Below are positions 1 through 11,457 of a stretch of 64,000 bases of DNA, in pieces. Source of the stretch: Agroathelia rolfsii (Eukaryota; Basidiomycota; Agaricomycetes; Amylocorticiales; Amylocorticiaceae); NCBI GenBank assembly GCA_018343915.1, contig JABRWF010000005.1:1089001-1153000 (forward strand). Reading direction: 5' to 3'. The notes under the pieces are model-generated. The model had not been told where the DNA came from. It made no database searches and saw nothing but the letters and a program-made list of their open reading frames with translations. Positions within the stretch are counted from its first letter, which is position 1; each line of letters opens with the position of its first letter. Made by a program: the position numbers and the translations under genes.

Positions 1-2147
1 GTCCTCGGCCGGGATTGGGGTATCCGGATCCGGATAAGTGCAGGTCCTGCAATATCCTATACAAATCCTCTTGGCTTATGATATTTTCGTCATCCTCATC
101 AATATTTCCATCTTCGTTCTCTGTGAGGGCCCCCTCATTTAGCCCATCCTGAACACGTAGGTCGTCGTCGGTAGAGGAGGCAGTATTGTCATACTCAGAT
201 ATCGAACATTTTCGAGCAACTATTTATTTGCCAATTTCCGCGTTCGTTAGAATGACGTGTTGGAAGGAAGGGTATGCGTGATACTTACAAACGAGGAATG
301 TCTCGCCGCCGATAACACCACACTCTTTAAGGGTTTTATTGCGGTCCAAGGGCTTGCGATCGTACTTTCTGTACACCATATGCACGTGAAGCCGGTGTAC
401 ATCGTTAGCAAGTAATTCTCTGATATAACTATCAACTTCGCTACAGAGAGCATCTTCATCGATCTCTATCCAAAGCTCTTGTGATTTGCGAGGTTCAAGG
501 ATCTTAGACGAATCAGGCGATAAAGTAGTTTGAAAAGGTTCGGACTTGATAAAAACTTGGAATTTGAGGATTATTTCGCGAGGACCTTTTGAACACACAA
601 TAAAAGAGAAAAATTGAAAAGCATGGCCTTGTGCTCTCTGTATTCCAGAGTAGACTTACGAAGGAAAATAGTAAAGCCGGATATTACGCCCAAGTCCCAA
701 AGCCTTCTATCTTCCTTGATGGTTTCATGGTCAACTAGAGTAAATTTGTACTTGCTGAAGACTTCAGGGTCTATTTGCTTTTCGAGCAGGGCACGAATCT
801 GGCTAAAGCGAGTGAGCGGATGCAAAGGTGGGAGCGGAGCAAGGTTGAAATCGCTCTGTATCTCAGATATTATTTCGAGAGTGACGTATCGCTCTGATAT
901 TGTTGAGTACTTGGTCAGATGATATTTGCATAGCGCTTAAATATTGTTCGATTGGATCTCGAACTCACCAACATGCACAACGCAGTCAGGAAAGACGCCT
1001 ATGGCAGCGAGAGTTAGATCATTTTCACTAGTTTTAAGTTCTTTTCCTATGAGAAGCAGCACGAGTTGAGGAATTTCTATGGCCGTTTCCTTTGAGACAG
1101 CTTCTCTAAATTCTCGTAGAGTAGAGGAGCTTTTGACAGTCATGGCTATACGGGCCACCCGATCATGATGGTTCAACGAGATGGTGAATTCGGCAGGTAA
1201 ATCTACAAAGCAACATTGGGTTAGCTAAATCAGAATAATGATATGCAATAATCGCTTAAAGAGAGTACCAAATGTAAGTATGGCACCCGAGGTAATGTTA
1301 AAATCGACACATGTCCGTGTTTCATCTTCTAGGACAGCATCTCTGTAAGCTAAGCATGATGCTCTGAGCAGGGTCTGAGATCCAGACCAGCTGCGTTCAA
1401 TAAGCTTCCTGATTTTTGAGATAGGCACCGTAGGATGTACTATTAACTGCTTCTCTTCGTCGAGAAGAGGTATCTTAACAATGATTTTGGTGAGTTGAGC
1501 TGTTAGTACTGCATTCAGAATAAGACCAAGGCAGTTAATATTATCGAATCGTACTATATGCTGTGACTATTTTCCCTTCGAGACAATACTCTGCAATAGG
1601 TCGGTCGTCTTGTAACTCAACCAAGATAGGAAGAATGAGGTCCGAGTCGTTGTCTTCATCATCACGATCATTTCGATGGGTGCCCTCAGACAAAATCTTG
1701 AGTTGAGAGACCTTTATGTTTTCTTCAATGCTAATCTCCTCCTTCAATTTTGAGACTGTGATACCAGCATTGACAACTATAGAGAAGAGAGCGTCATCAA
1801 TCCAGTCGAACTCAAATTCGATGGTGATTAACTGCTCGTTCTTGGATGGTGGAACTGGCATAACACCAATTCATGTATTTACATCAGAGTCATGCGTAGA
1901 ACTCGTGTGCAATCATCTTACCGATATTTATCACCGAATAGTCAGGTATATTATAATGCTGGAAGGACCGGTCATCGCGTAAAGTATGTCCCTTGTACTC
2001 TAGCCTAATACGAGGCAGTTCAAAAGCTGTGCCAGGGCGCCTAACGCGCACATTGCTAACAGCACGCTTAATGTCTGATATTTTGTCCGTGGGATTGACA
2101 TTCAGGTTGAAAGAGGTACCTGTGAAGTTCCTAATGGTCAGTTGCAT
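1..2147 (-). CDS. Tandem ubiquitin-like domain protein, six Ubl domains, 3' end beyond the left edge
   Basis: Partial gene, seven exons seen: 2147-1922, 1854-1555, 1508-1269, 1202-969, 893-660, 585-289 and 219-1, giving 583 codons so far. Exons 1 to 6 each encode one ubiquitin-like fold. Domain 1 starts MQLTIRNFTG and keeps the ubiquitin pattern through YKGHTLRDDRSFQHYNI. Later domains are more divergent but keep the closing pattern, for example LQDDRPIAEYCLEGKIV in domain 2. No domain ends in Gly-Gly followed by a restart, so the chain is probably not cut into monomers as polyubiquitin is. Exon 7 begins an acidic Asp/Glu-rich segment. Every intron is phase 1. The start is the ATG at 2147; an in-frame TTG nine bases upstream is ignored. 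The exon 3 acceptor could also be nine bases further on. The domains are seen; a role as a scaffold binding ubiquitin receptors is inference. I do not recognise a named family. Confidence 0.8.
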
Positions 2148-4139
2148 CTTTGCCAAACTATAGTCCTAGCAGTGGGAGTGTGGCTGTAGGGGTGGAGAAG
2201 CTTTAAGTAATCCCATTATGGCCATGAATGGCCGTGAGTAACCATGAGTTTGTGTGATAGATGTCCACCATAATGATAGGATCAATCAGAATTGTGATTC
2301 AGGCTAATATCCAATTGCAAGCTATTCAAGTAACACTCTGCTTCAGTTCTAGTAATTCGTCCTGGTCACGACATTGTCACGGTCACTGTCATGGATAGAC
2401 TTGTTCTTCCCTTGCGTAGTAGGCCAGTGTGCGACAGTGGCAACATCTCGTTTGGCTGCAGTCAAAGGACGCCTAAACTTGTAGGCTTTTTATTTTTTAT
2501 TTTTTAATCTCCACGCGCGTGGTTTTCAGAGCTTCCATAGATAATCTGGTTATGATTATGTATACAGTCATTGTCAAAAACGGTATGACTCGGATACCTA
2601 GGGTCCCGTATGAAAGTACCAAAAAGGAATAACTGGATCGTAAGTGAAGGGTCGTGCCTTAACTTACAACTCAGTAGGGACTTTCTTACAGGACCCTACT
2701 GACGCCTAAATTTAAAGCTTGAGCTTTAGCTGAGTTAAGTACCAAGTTAAAGAATAATGAGTTCAAGTATCATTCAAGTAACTATTTTGTTAATAAGGTA
2801 TGATGACACAGCAAGAGTGAGAAATATCCTTTTTTCTTGGAAAAAAGGGAAACAGAGAGTGATATTACTAATGCTTGCACATATAGAACCATTCCCCTAG
2901 TAATACCACAGTACTAAAGAAGTAATTAGGGCCTCCTCATAACTATGTCAGCTCCGATACAGCGCTCATTGACACTCTTACGTATCACTTCAAGGTGAGG
3001 ACAGCGGCTGCTTGATATGGCTATTGAGTTTAATGATGAGCTGGCTTCCATCTACCTCTACCCAGGGTCCTTCAATTATAGGTCACTAGCATAAATCCCT
3101 GTTTTGTACGCCGTAAGTAAAGGTGACAGATTAACCGAAGTGCGAAAAATCAGGAAGGCTACCCTTTTGTTGCGCCATCGGAAGTATGAGCATCAGCGAA
3201 CGTAGTACTCACCCGCTGTGTACTTGTTTAGACTCAGGGATCTGTTGGCTCTCACTTGAAATCAACACTCTCAGGCTCTTTGCCGCTCTGTTGCAATATC
3301 GCTCTCTGGCATCTGCCTTTTGGCCACTATTTGCCTTCTGCCTTCACCACCAATTACCTCTGCTGCCCCCTTACCCTTTCGATTCTTGGGTCTCAAAATT
3401 CATACTATGGATGGACGATTGTGCCTTCTTTATGATGCCAATGCCACCCTACCAAGTATGTGCTGCCAGCATGGTGGAAGATTTCCAGTGTTGATAGTAC
3501 ACTGGGAACCAAAGATGATGATCACGGACAAGCCGTGATGCATCACGTTTTAGTACACTGGGTTATAGTACAAATACCATCGCCGCAATTATATCATCCG
3601 AATTTCTCGCCTAAAAACCTTTATTTATATTGAATATAGATCCATTCAACCAGAAATTCCGCTATTTATAGAGGAGGTAACCAGATAATAGTTAAACCTC
3701 AGCTGACCGACCTAACCTCATCTTATTACCCTTTTAGAGGCAACACTCCAGACAGGTTCTTGGTGATATTCTTCTCCTGTCCCTATCTTTTAACATCACT
3801 ATTTGCCCTTACTTCCTGTCACTCTTTGTCAATATCTGGTCTCTACACGATTTTTAACGACAAAGATGGGTCTATCTCATAGAATCCCATGACTCCCAAC
3901 GGAGTTGGTCCATTCGCAAATGAATAGACGTATGGTGGCGGCGATGTCGAGTTCAGGAGTACGACAATGTGGGTTTCTATCTGTTCTCTTTTATTATATT
4001 TCACTGAGAGTTTGGGTATGTCATCTAGATACATGAGCTATACAGGTTTGACCATGAGATTTTGATTCAATGGTAATTTATGAATCTCCTGTACAATACT
4101 TCTCACTACCTTGTACTAGACACCTCTATTAGTGTTTAT
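2148..4139. other. Intergenic, no gene supported
   Basis: No reading frame here shows a recognisable domain or splice-linked continuation. Short open frames at 3186-3540 overlap each other in two frames and have no conserved pattern. The stretch around 2490-2510 is an A/T run. The first 100 bases hold the promoter of the leftward ubiquitin-like gene, where I see no clear TATA box. Confidence 0.6.
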
Positions 4140-4920
4140 GCTACTTTACACGTATAACCTTCTGGTATCTTGGACGACGGGGAGCATCACCTTCAAGTTG
4201 AGCTCACTATCACGAGCGCAGAAGATGTGAGTATACTCATTGGTAATATCACTGACTGTTGCCTATATGCCCTCGCAGAACGCAACGCTGAATAATGGAG
4301 CCCATACTTATTCATTGATGATACTGGCTCTTAGATCTGCTATTTGTCATCCGATTTCACACAAGATGCTCCTTCAGACTTCAGCAATGAACACTCTATA
4401 AGCTCCAACAATTCTATTAGCGTGCCAGTTCTATAGGCGCATAAGTCATGGCGTATTTTCAAGGTAGTGCCCTATGCAGCTACTGTTCTTGAGGCTTGGA
4501 GTGAATTTTTTAATAGTTCCAGCCAAATAGTAATTGCATTTTACACTCTTGATGGTGGCGCCTCCACCACTGCCAACATCTCTGCATCCACTTCTACATT
4601 AGCGAACGTCGCTGGTAATTTGGCATGAAAGCTTCCCTTTCTAGAGAGGTGATCAACGGCGATGGCGTACACATGTCCACTATAACTGCCCTACAATCCG
4701 ACGCGCTATACCGGTATTTCTTCCCGGTTACGTCGCCCACGCTATTCATTCTAACGAATAACCTAACCATAAACCCAACACTATTATGATTACCATCGCC
4801 TTCTCCATTGTCAGAAGGCAGCTCGCACACAGGCGCTATTGTTGGTGGCACGATTGACAGCATCATTATTGTTGGTCGCATCTTCATCGTGTTCTTCCCC
4901 CATTACCGCAGATAACAAAA
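4140..4920 (+). pseudogene. Decayed gene for a secreted/single-pass membrane protein
   Basis: Translated fragments resemble the fungal layout of a carbohydrate-binding-like ectodomain, a Ser/Thr stalk and one membrane helix. A frame from about 4160 reads GILDDGEHHLQVEL, then YLFIDDTGS, then a Ser/Thr-rich stretch GASTTANISASTSTLANVAG. In another frame SSHTGAIVGGTIDSIIIVG and FFPHYRR follow, a typical juxtamembrane glycine motif, helix and basic stop-transfer. At least three stop codons and one frame change separate the pieces. This suggests an old pseudogene. The exact ends are unclear, and homologous DNA may reach upstream to about 3840 and downstream to 5330. The assignment rests on motif resemblance only. 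Confidence 0.4.
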
Positions 4921-6578
4921 GGGCAGTTTGATCCTTCATGCCCAATCAAGGTCAACTATGATAATTACTTGCTTCATTTGTTAATTATTAGTATTAGATG
5001 CTCACTACTATGATCTTTTTACGTAGGCCGCCGGGTGATGAAGGTTTACCATGCCGATGACCTTCCACATGCGCTCAACTATCCATATAGATGTCAATAC
5101 TTGCACTAGCATTAGGGCTGCTGCTTACATTACTAGCCAACTACACTATAATGGTCCAACATCGCCCGACAATCCGTCGGACTTGTCTTTGCGCGGTATT
5201 TCATCATACAGCTGTAGTAAATTTGGAGCAGGCAATTTTAATTATATAAATATAGCATTTGCGACTAGAACAGTTAGATATGTAATAATGATGCGAGGTA
5301 CGTCAAAAGCCATGCTAGGCTGATTCTAAGGGCATATCGGTCAAAGAATAGTCAGGAGAAAGTTGGCATTCTAATTGTAGTCGGGTTACATCTTAGTCGT
5401 ATATTGAAGTATTTTCTTGATAAGATGATAATCGTCAACATATTTCATGCGGCACTTTATATTTGACTAAGAGTCTATGCAGATTGGTCTAGCATGAGCT
5501 TTCTAATCACTTGAAGAAATCTGTGGCTCTTGTTAATCACTCTTCCTTAGCAAGGTGCCATAATGAAACCAGCAGGATAATTAGATTCCAAGACAGCCAA
5601 CATACATACAGTGACAGAGATAGTATTAACGTGCTCAAGATGAGCCCAAACTTGCATGATTGGGGTAGAAGAAATGATAGGACAACGAGAACGATTAGAA
5701 CGGAACCAATCTGCATCCCGTAGTGGGATCACGTACGTCACGTACAGGCAACACGGGCGGGGCTAGTGGCTGGTGCATTTCGAAAAGGCTAGTTGGGGCA
5801 GTATAGATAGCGCCGGGGATTCGTTAAACAGGTTAAATAGCAGGACAGAGGATACCCGATTCACATATAGGCCATTTGGGTAAGCTAGAAACCGGTCAAG
5901 CAATAGTATAGGTACATGAGACTAGAGAAACCCCGACAGTCTGAGACCATGGTAATGGAAAGGAGGAATCGACCTAGTGACCTAGTCCGACTTTCCAGTG
6001 ACTACATACTACGATTTTCGCTTTTCACGTCAAGATTTACAAATTAGAGTCGCGGCAGGAAATTCGCCGGTGCGGAAATAAGCTCGGCGCCCGGCTGCCC
6101 TTTTTTGGAATGTTCATTTTTGATTGATGACGCAGAACGTTGTGTTGTCTATCTTTTGCTGATCCTTCAACAGCACATTGCCGTCTATGACTCTTCTTTT
6201 ATGTATCGTTGACGAGAACACTTGTCTTACAGGTTGTTTCATCGCATATATGATACATGCATCGCCAGAAGTACATTCATGCCCAGTTTTCATGCCTAAA
6301 CTATTCTTCCGGGAATACAGCACCGCCAGTGCGCCTCAATAGCTGGCATGTCCACGACCGGATAGCGGCCACCGTGCCGAGCTGGCTTTATGAAATCTCT
6401 CTCTCGATACTGTACAAATCGGCTCACGCAAGAACCTTACTTAGAAAGGCACAAAGGCACCGTTCAGCCTTCGGCAAGTAAGTTTTCCATGACATCGTCG
6501 TAAACATCCTTCAGTCAGCTACCGGCTTTGACCATACCCGGTCGTTCCACTCAGCTTTGCAAACTTGTAGCCTCGTCT
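4921..6578. other. Intergenic, no gene supported
   Basis: A 90-codon frame at 5051-5323 may be a remnant of the adjacent pseudogene but has no recognised domain. The rest has only short random frames on both strands. The last 150 bases form the promoter of the MFS gene. Confidence 0.55.
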
Positions 6579-6586
6579 TATAAAAT
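6579..6586 (+). promoter_or_regulatory. TATA box of the MFS transporter
   Basis: TATAAAAT lies 102 bases upstream of the MFS start codon, a normal distance for a fungal promoter with a short 5' leader. Confidence 0.55.
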
Positions 6587-6687
6587 AGAACGCCAAGGCT
6601 CCCATGGCCGCTAAACGGACCCCTCTTGCCTCTGCTTGAGCATTTTGTTTGCTCTGTCTTCTGTTCTTTACACCAGCTACGAATTAA

Positions 6688-8736
6688 ATGGCGTTGTCTC
6701 CGCCCTCAACGAGCAGGCCTGCAACGGCCACTTCTGCGCGCTCTTCCCTTACTATAATTGACCGGATCCCATCCGATGGCAGCCACACAAAGAAAACACC
6801 AGGAAGCCGTGTCCTAGAGGAAGAGCTAAACCAAGCAGAGAGGGAGATTGAGATGTACGGCGCCGATGAGCCACAGGAGCCTTTACCAAAGGATCCCATC
6901 GCTGATTCATCCTCACTACCGGCCGTCTCACCCCCAGTAAATGGACCGGAGAAAATCACCTGGGACGGACCAGATGATCCAGAGAACCCCCAAAATTGGT
7001 CGTATGCCAAACACTGGGGTATTACATTTGTCTGCATCTTATTAACCGTCAACGTGTACGTCGAGTTCGACTAGATAGACATCTAAGTATATTATTCTTA
7101 ACTTATTTCTTCTTAAACACAGGACATTTGCTTCCTCAACACCCACATCCGCTTCGCCATTTATCCAGCTCAGCTTTGGCATTTCGGCTGAGGTGTCTTA
7201 TCTCATGACGACCTGCTTCTTGCTGGGATATGTTTTTGGCCCCCTGTTCTGGGGCCCTGGAAGCGAACTGATAGGCAGAAGGAAGACATTCATGATAACA
7301 ATGACACTTTATACTTTGTTTTATCTGGGACAAGCCCTTGCGCATGATATACAGACCATTCTCGTCACCCGATTCTTTGCTGGCTTCTTTGCCGTTGCTC
7401 CTCTCACCAATTCCGGAGGTATGCGCAATTATTCCCGGGCTGCTTGATAATTACTATGAGTATTTTTTGCTAATTTTCAACCCCTTGGTACTTAGGCGTC
7501 ATCGCCGACATTTGGTCCGCAGAGGGTAGAGGCGCTGCTACGTCCCTCTTCACCGCCGCTGTCTTCCTCGGTCCGGTTGTTGGTCCTCTCGTTGGAGGCT
7601 ACATCGTCGAGAGCTCACTTGGATGGAGATGGGTGTTCTGGATTATGATGATCTTCGCTGGATTCTGCACAGCAGTCATGTTCTTGTGGTTGCCGGAAAC
7701 ATATGCGCCTGTCATCCTTCACCAGAGGCTCATCCGTCGACGGGCCGCCGAGCCGGAAAAGTACGCGAACATCACGAGCGATATTGAACAACAAGACTGG
7801 TCGGTCAAGGGCGTTGTTCATCGTACACTGTATAGACCCCTGCAAATGCTCGCAAGTGAGCCTATTCTCATCCTGATTACGACTTATCTGTCCATCGTCT
7901 ATGGTCTGCTGTATGCTCGTGGGTTATATGTTTCTTATTTGAAATTCCGATTCACGATTAATAGGCATTTGTCTTTATAGTCTTTGAGGCTTTCCCTGTC
8001 ATCTTTATCGAGCGCCGTGGTTTCACCATCTCCCAGAATGGTCTGTCGTTCATTGGCGTGGGTATCGGCACTACACTTGGCGCAATCCTCAACTACCGTT
8101 CGTATCTCCTCTCTACTCCACCATCCATTAAAAAATCTAATCGGCCATGTACAGTGTTCTCTCGCCACTACCCAAAACTGATCAAGAGATGGAAGGGGTT
8201 CCCTCCGCCCGAAGAGCGCTTGTACGGCGCCATGCTCGCGGGGCCATGTCTCGTCGTTGGCATCTTCTGGCTCGGATGGACGGGCGAATATTCGCACATT
8301 AAGTGGTTTGTCCCAGAACTTAGCACGATCCTTATCGGTATGAGCATTTCGCTCGTATTCATGTCCTTCTCGGTAAGTGCACTTTATATACTCTTCTCAT
8401 GTTCAATCAACTCACCGAACAATCTATCAGAGCTACCTAGTGGATACGTACCTCATGTACGCCGCTTCTGCTTTTGCCGCCAACACACTCTGCCGTTCCG
8501 CACTTGCAAGCGCCTTCCCACTCTTCACCGTGCAGATGTTCAACGGTCTGGGCGTCAACTGGGCATGCACTTTAATTGGCTTCCTAGCTCTCTTACTCGC
8601 CCCGAGTCCGTTCTTGTTCTACAAATACGGTCCACGTATCCGTGCAAAGAGCAAGTTTGCTCCTTGCTTGGACTTGAAGATCGCTAAGCAGTTGGAAGAA
8701 GAGGATGCCGCTAACAAAAAACTTAACGAGGTTTAA
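6688..8736 (+). CDS. MFS transporter, drug:H+ antiporter (DHA1) type
   Basis: Six exons: 6688-7055, 7123-7418, 7496-7918, 7981-8097, 8155-8372 and 8431-8736, giving 575 residues, a usual size for the family. Residues 1-105 are a polar, probably cytosolic tail ending in the subfamily signature around DGPDDPENPQNWS, just before helix 1 (about 110-130). The loop motif GPGSELIGRRK (about 166-176) is the MFS motif A. A motif like VFLGPVVGPLVGGY follows, as in proton antiporters. The product should be a 12-helix plasma-membrane protein exporting drugs, polyamines or other small molecules by proton exchange. The substrate cannot be read from sequence. The third and fourth introns use weak donors (GTGGGT, GTTCGT); the frame and family pattern YGLLYALFEAFP support these joins. 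Confidence 0.88.
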
Positions 8737-9291
8737 ATTTCTTTGACGTACTTTTTTTCTCTTCTTATATTCGTGATCGTCATCCATAATGGATGCGTCG
8801 TGGCGACACCCCATCCCATTTTTTTGGTTTCACGTCCTTTCACGTTCTTTCATGTCCTTATCTAGGTTTCTCTTAAGAGTGCCTTTTTGCTTTTTTTAAA
8901 TTACTCCTAATTATTTGTTTTTCTTTGAGCCTCTTTGATTTTGTTTGTTTTCTCAAGTCCTACTAGATTTGTACCATACCACACCACATGTGTTTCCAAG
9001 TCCTGGACTCTAGATACTTTACCATTTACTATGTTTACACTCTTATTCTTGGTGCCGTTTCTTGGCAAACAATCTGACAACATGCACTACCTTGGCGCTA
9101 CTGGACTTGTCAACCTGGATGATGAAATGGTTGTGTTTGAAGCTGGATATGAAATAGTCGGAAACAAATTTACGCACTTGCTTTGCCAGTGCTTGCAACT
9201 CCAACCGTCTATTGAAGTTGCTCGATATACTTGGTTTTCAGCCCTGGGCCTGTATGCAATAATCTTTACACCAGAATATCACAAGAAGACC
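8737..9291. other. Intergenic between MFS gene and RPP1
   Basis: Contains the 3' untranslated region of the transporter, with T-rich runs, and the RPP1 promoter. The RPP1 frame is open upstream to about 8935 on the same strand. The family starts at MFFDLN, so I treat that upstream stretch as untranslated. Confidence 0.6.
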
Positions 9292-10767
9292 ATGTTCTTC
9301 GATCTAAACGTGCCCATCCCTGCCCTGAATCTGCCCCCTCCGCCAAAAAAGAGCAAAGGAAAAGGAAAGCAGCAACAACAAGCACAGTCTGCAGAGGCAG
9401 TCGCACCTACGATCATCTACCCTCCTGCTCTCTTGACAGACATCGAGGCGCGCATCAACTTGCTTGTCCACTGTATGTTCTCAAGGATGCTAGTGCAATA
9501 GTGCAACTTGTTTCTCATGATTGGAATAACTCGATCCATTCACAGTGGGCTACACCGCTATCGCACTCAACCAGGTTATCCGCTCCAAGTTCGATCCGGG
9601 CACTCATGTCGATCTCATCACGCCCTTGCGCAAACAGCTGCGCCCACGTGGACCAGGACTCATCATCCTCTCGCGTCTGACCATCATCCTCGACACCGAA
9701 TCCGAGCACGGCACTGGCCTCACAGCCGCCAATGTATCGCAGTTATCGGCGTACGACATCCTCGCCGTCATGCCCACGACGCAGAACACGTTCTCAGCCG
9801 CATGCTTGACGTACTCGTTGCCGTCGCAGATGACAACGCATGTAATTGCGCTGCCACTCATGATGGGCACGCAATTGCCCATCAAGATGAAGCATACGCT
9901 CGTGCGTACGGCGATCCGGAACGGCGCGGTATTTGAGGTCTCCTACGCGGGTGCATTGGGCGGTGTGGATGAAATGGGCGAGGGTGGCGCGGCAGCGAAA
10001 AGGAATTGGTGGACGGCCGCGAGAGAAGTGGCGCGGGCTACCAAGGGTAAGGGGCTGATCGTCAGCGGAGGTGCTGGAAGTGAATTGGAACTGAGAGGGC
10101 CGAAAGATGTGAACAACTTGTACGCCTTCCTCCCCCCCCCCCTTTAATCTAACTCTTTCGATAAGATTGAATGCTGAGTCTGGATCTTATTTCGAAAAGG
10201 GTGGCGCTCCTTGGGCTTGCACAAAATCTGGGGCACGATGCGTTGACCAAGACGCCTAAATCACTTGCATTGAGAGCTAGTGAGTCTAGGGGTAGTTTAT
10301 ATGATACGTACAAAATACAGTCTAATCATTTATCTACAGGTACACGCAAGACTTATCGAGCCATCTTCTCGGCCCCAAAGCTCGTCATTCCATCTTCTAG
10401 CTCTGACTCTTCGGATGATGAAGCGGGCGATAGCCAAGTCAAAGACAAGACCATTGGGCAGGCTGCTATTGATGCAAGAGATCCATCGACGAATACAATG
10501 CCCCAGGGCATGTCCGCACCTCCGCCAGCGACAATGCTAGAACCGCCTCTGGTTTCCGTCTCCCAAGATCACTCAACTTCACCTGGATCTTTAGGACAGA
10601 AACGTGGGCGGGAAGAAGCAACGACTGACGAAAGCAGCGCACATGGGCGTACAAATATGGAGGGTCATTCAAGGCCAGCTGGTGATAGTTCTAGCAAAGT
10701 TCGTGCGGGCAAAACAACGCCGACCATAGAACCAAAGCAGAAGAAACAGAAGAAGAATAAAAAATGA
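9292..10767 (+). CDS. RPP1: Ribonuclease P/MRP protein subunit RPP1 (p30)
   Basis: Four exons: 9292-9472, 9546-10119, 10200-10279 and 10340-10767, giving 420 residues. The protein starts MFFDLNVPIP as p30 homologues do. It has the PHP-like TIM-barrel pattern GYTAIALNQV, LIILSRLTI, YDILAVMPT, and later the hallmark IVSGGAGSELELRGPKDVNN followed by LVALLGL. The short motif TRKTY is also typical. The last 130 residues are a polar, Lys-rich low-complexity tail. p30 is an RNA-binding subunit of nuclear RNase P (tRNA 5' processing) and RNase MRP (rRNA processing). A run of C residues near 10131-10142 sits in the second intron. The exon 3 acceptor (AAAAG) was chosen because it restores the conserved NNLVALLGL join. 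Confidence 0.9.
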
Positions 10768-11372
10768 TGTCGATTTTTTTTGGTTACGGTCTAGAACGGA
10801 CATTGACCGCAGTGATACTCATGCACACCTTTTTTAGGGAAAAAAGCACTGAAAATGCATTCAAAAGGACCCGGCTACTTGAGGCTCAGGCAGAATGTTT
10901 TGACCAGTCAGTTAGGAAGAAGTTATTTGTCTCTCGATCTGAGTCTCTTTCTGCGGAGTGAATAAAAATTTAATAGCACCACTTCGTCGGGACTATCACT
11001 GAGGAATGAGATGATATCAGAAATGAACGTACTATCCTGCTAACGCGCTACTCAGGGTTTTCCGTCACTGGGGATTTGTATGCTTTGTACATCTTATGAC
11101 AGCCGCTCTGCCTGCTTTTGTTCTGCTTGGGAAAACAGTCAACATTGTTGTTATCTCAATTGGATTTAAAAAAGTAACAGCATTCATCGTTGTTCCCTCT
11201 ACTCAGTCAGAAGTGTATGAAACCATCACGCGCCTATGTCATCCTTGATCGGAGCTTAAAAGCGTTCGTCATAGTGAACAAGCCGTGTTCGATCCAGCAA
11301 CTGCGTCATCTAAAGATCACAGGCGGCAAACTCGAATCTTTGCCCAGAGCATAGCTGTGTTATTTGGTCGAG
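10768..11372. other. Intergenic between RPP1 and the catalase gene
   Basis: No coding signal. It holds the RPP1 3' region and the catalase promoter. I see no stress-response element clear enough to call. Confidence 0.6.
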
Positions 11373-11380
11373 TATAAAAT
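11373..11380 (+). promoter_or_regulatory. TATA box of the catalase gene
   Basis: TATAAAAT lies 78 bases upstream of the chosen catalase start codon. Confidence 0.5.
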
Positions 11381-11457
11381 CCAGAAATGCATGCAGCTCT
11401 CCACGACGTGAATTACAACCTCCACCCCCGTTCGCTCCTCTATCAAACAATACGTTT

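Noticed and set aside
8935..9291. In-frame upstream extension of RPP1
   Set aside because: Family members begin at MFFDLN and the extra sequence has no conserved pattern; treated as leader.
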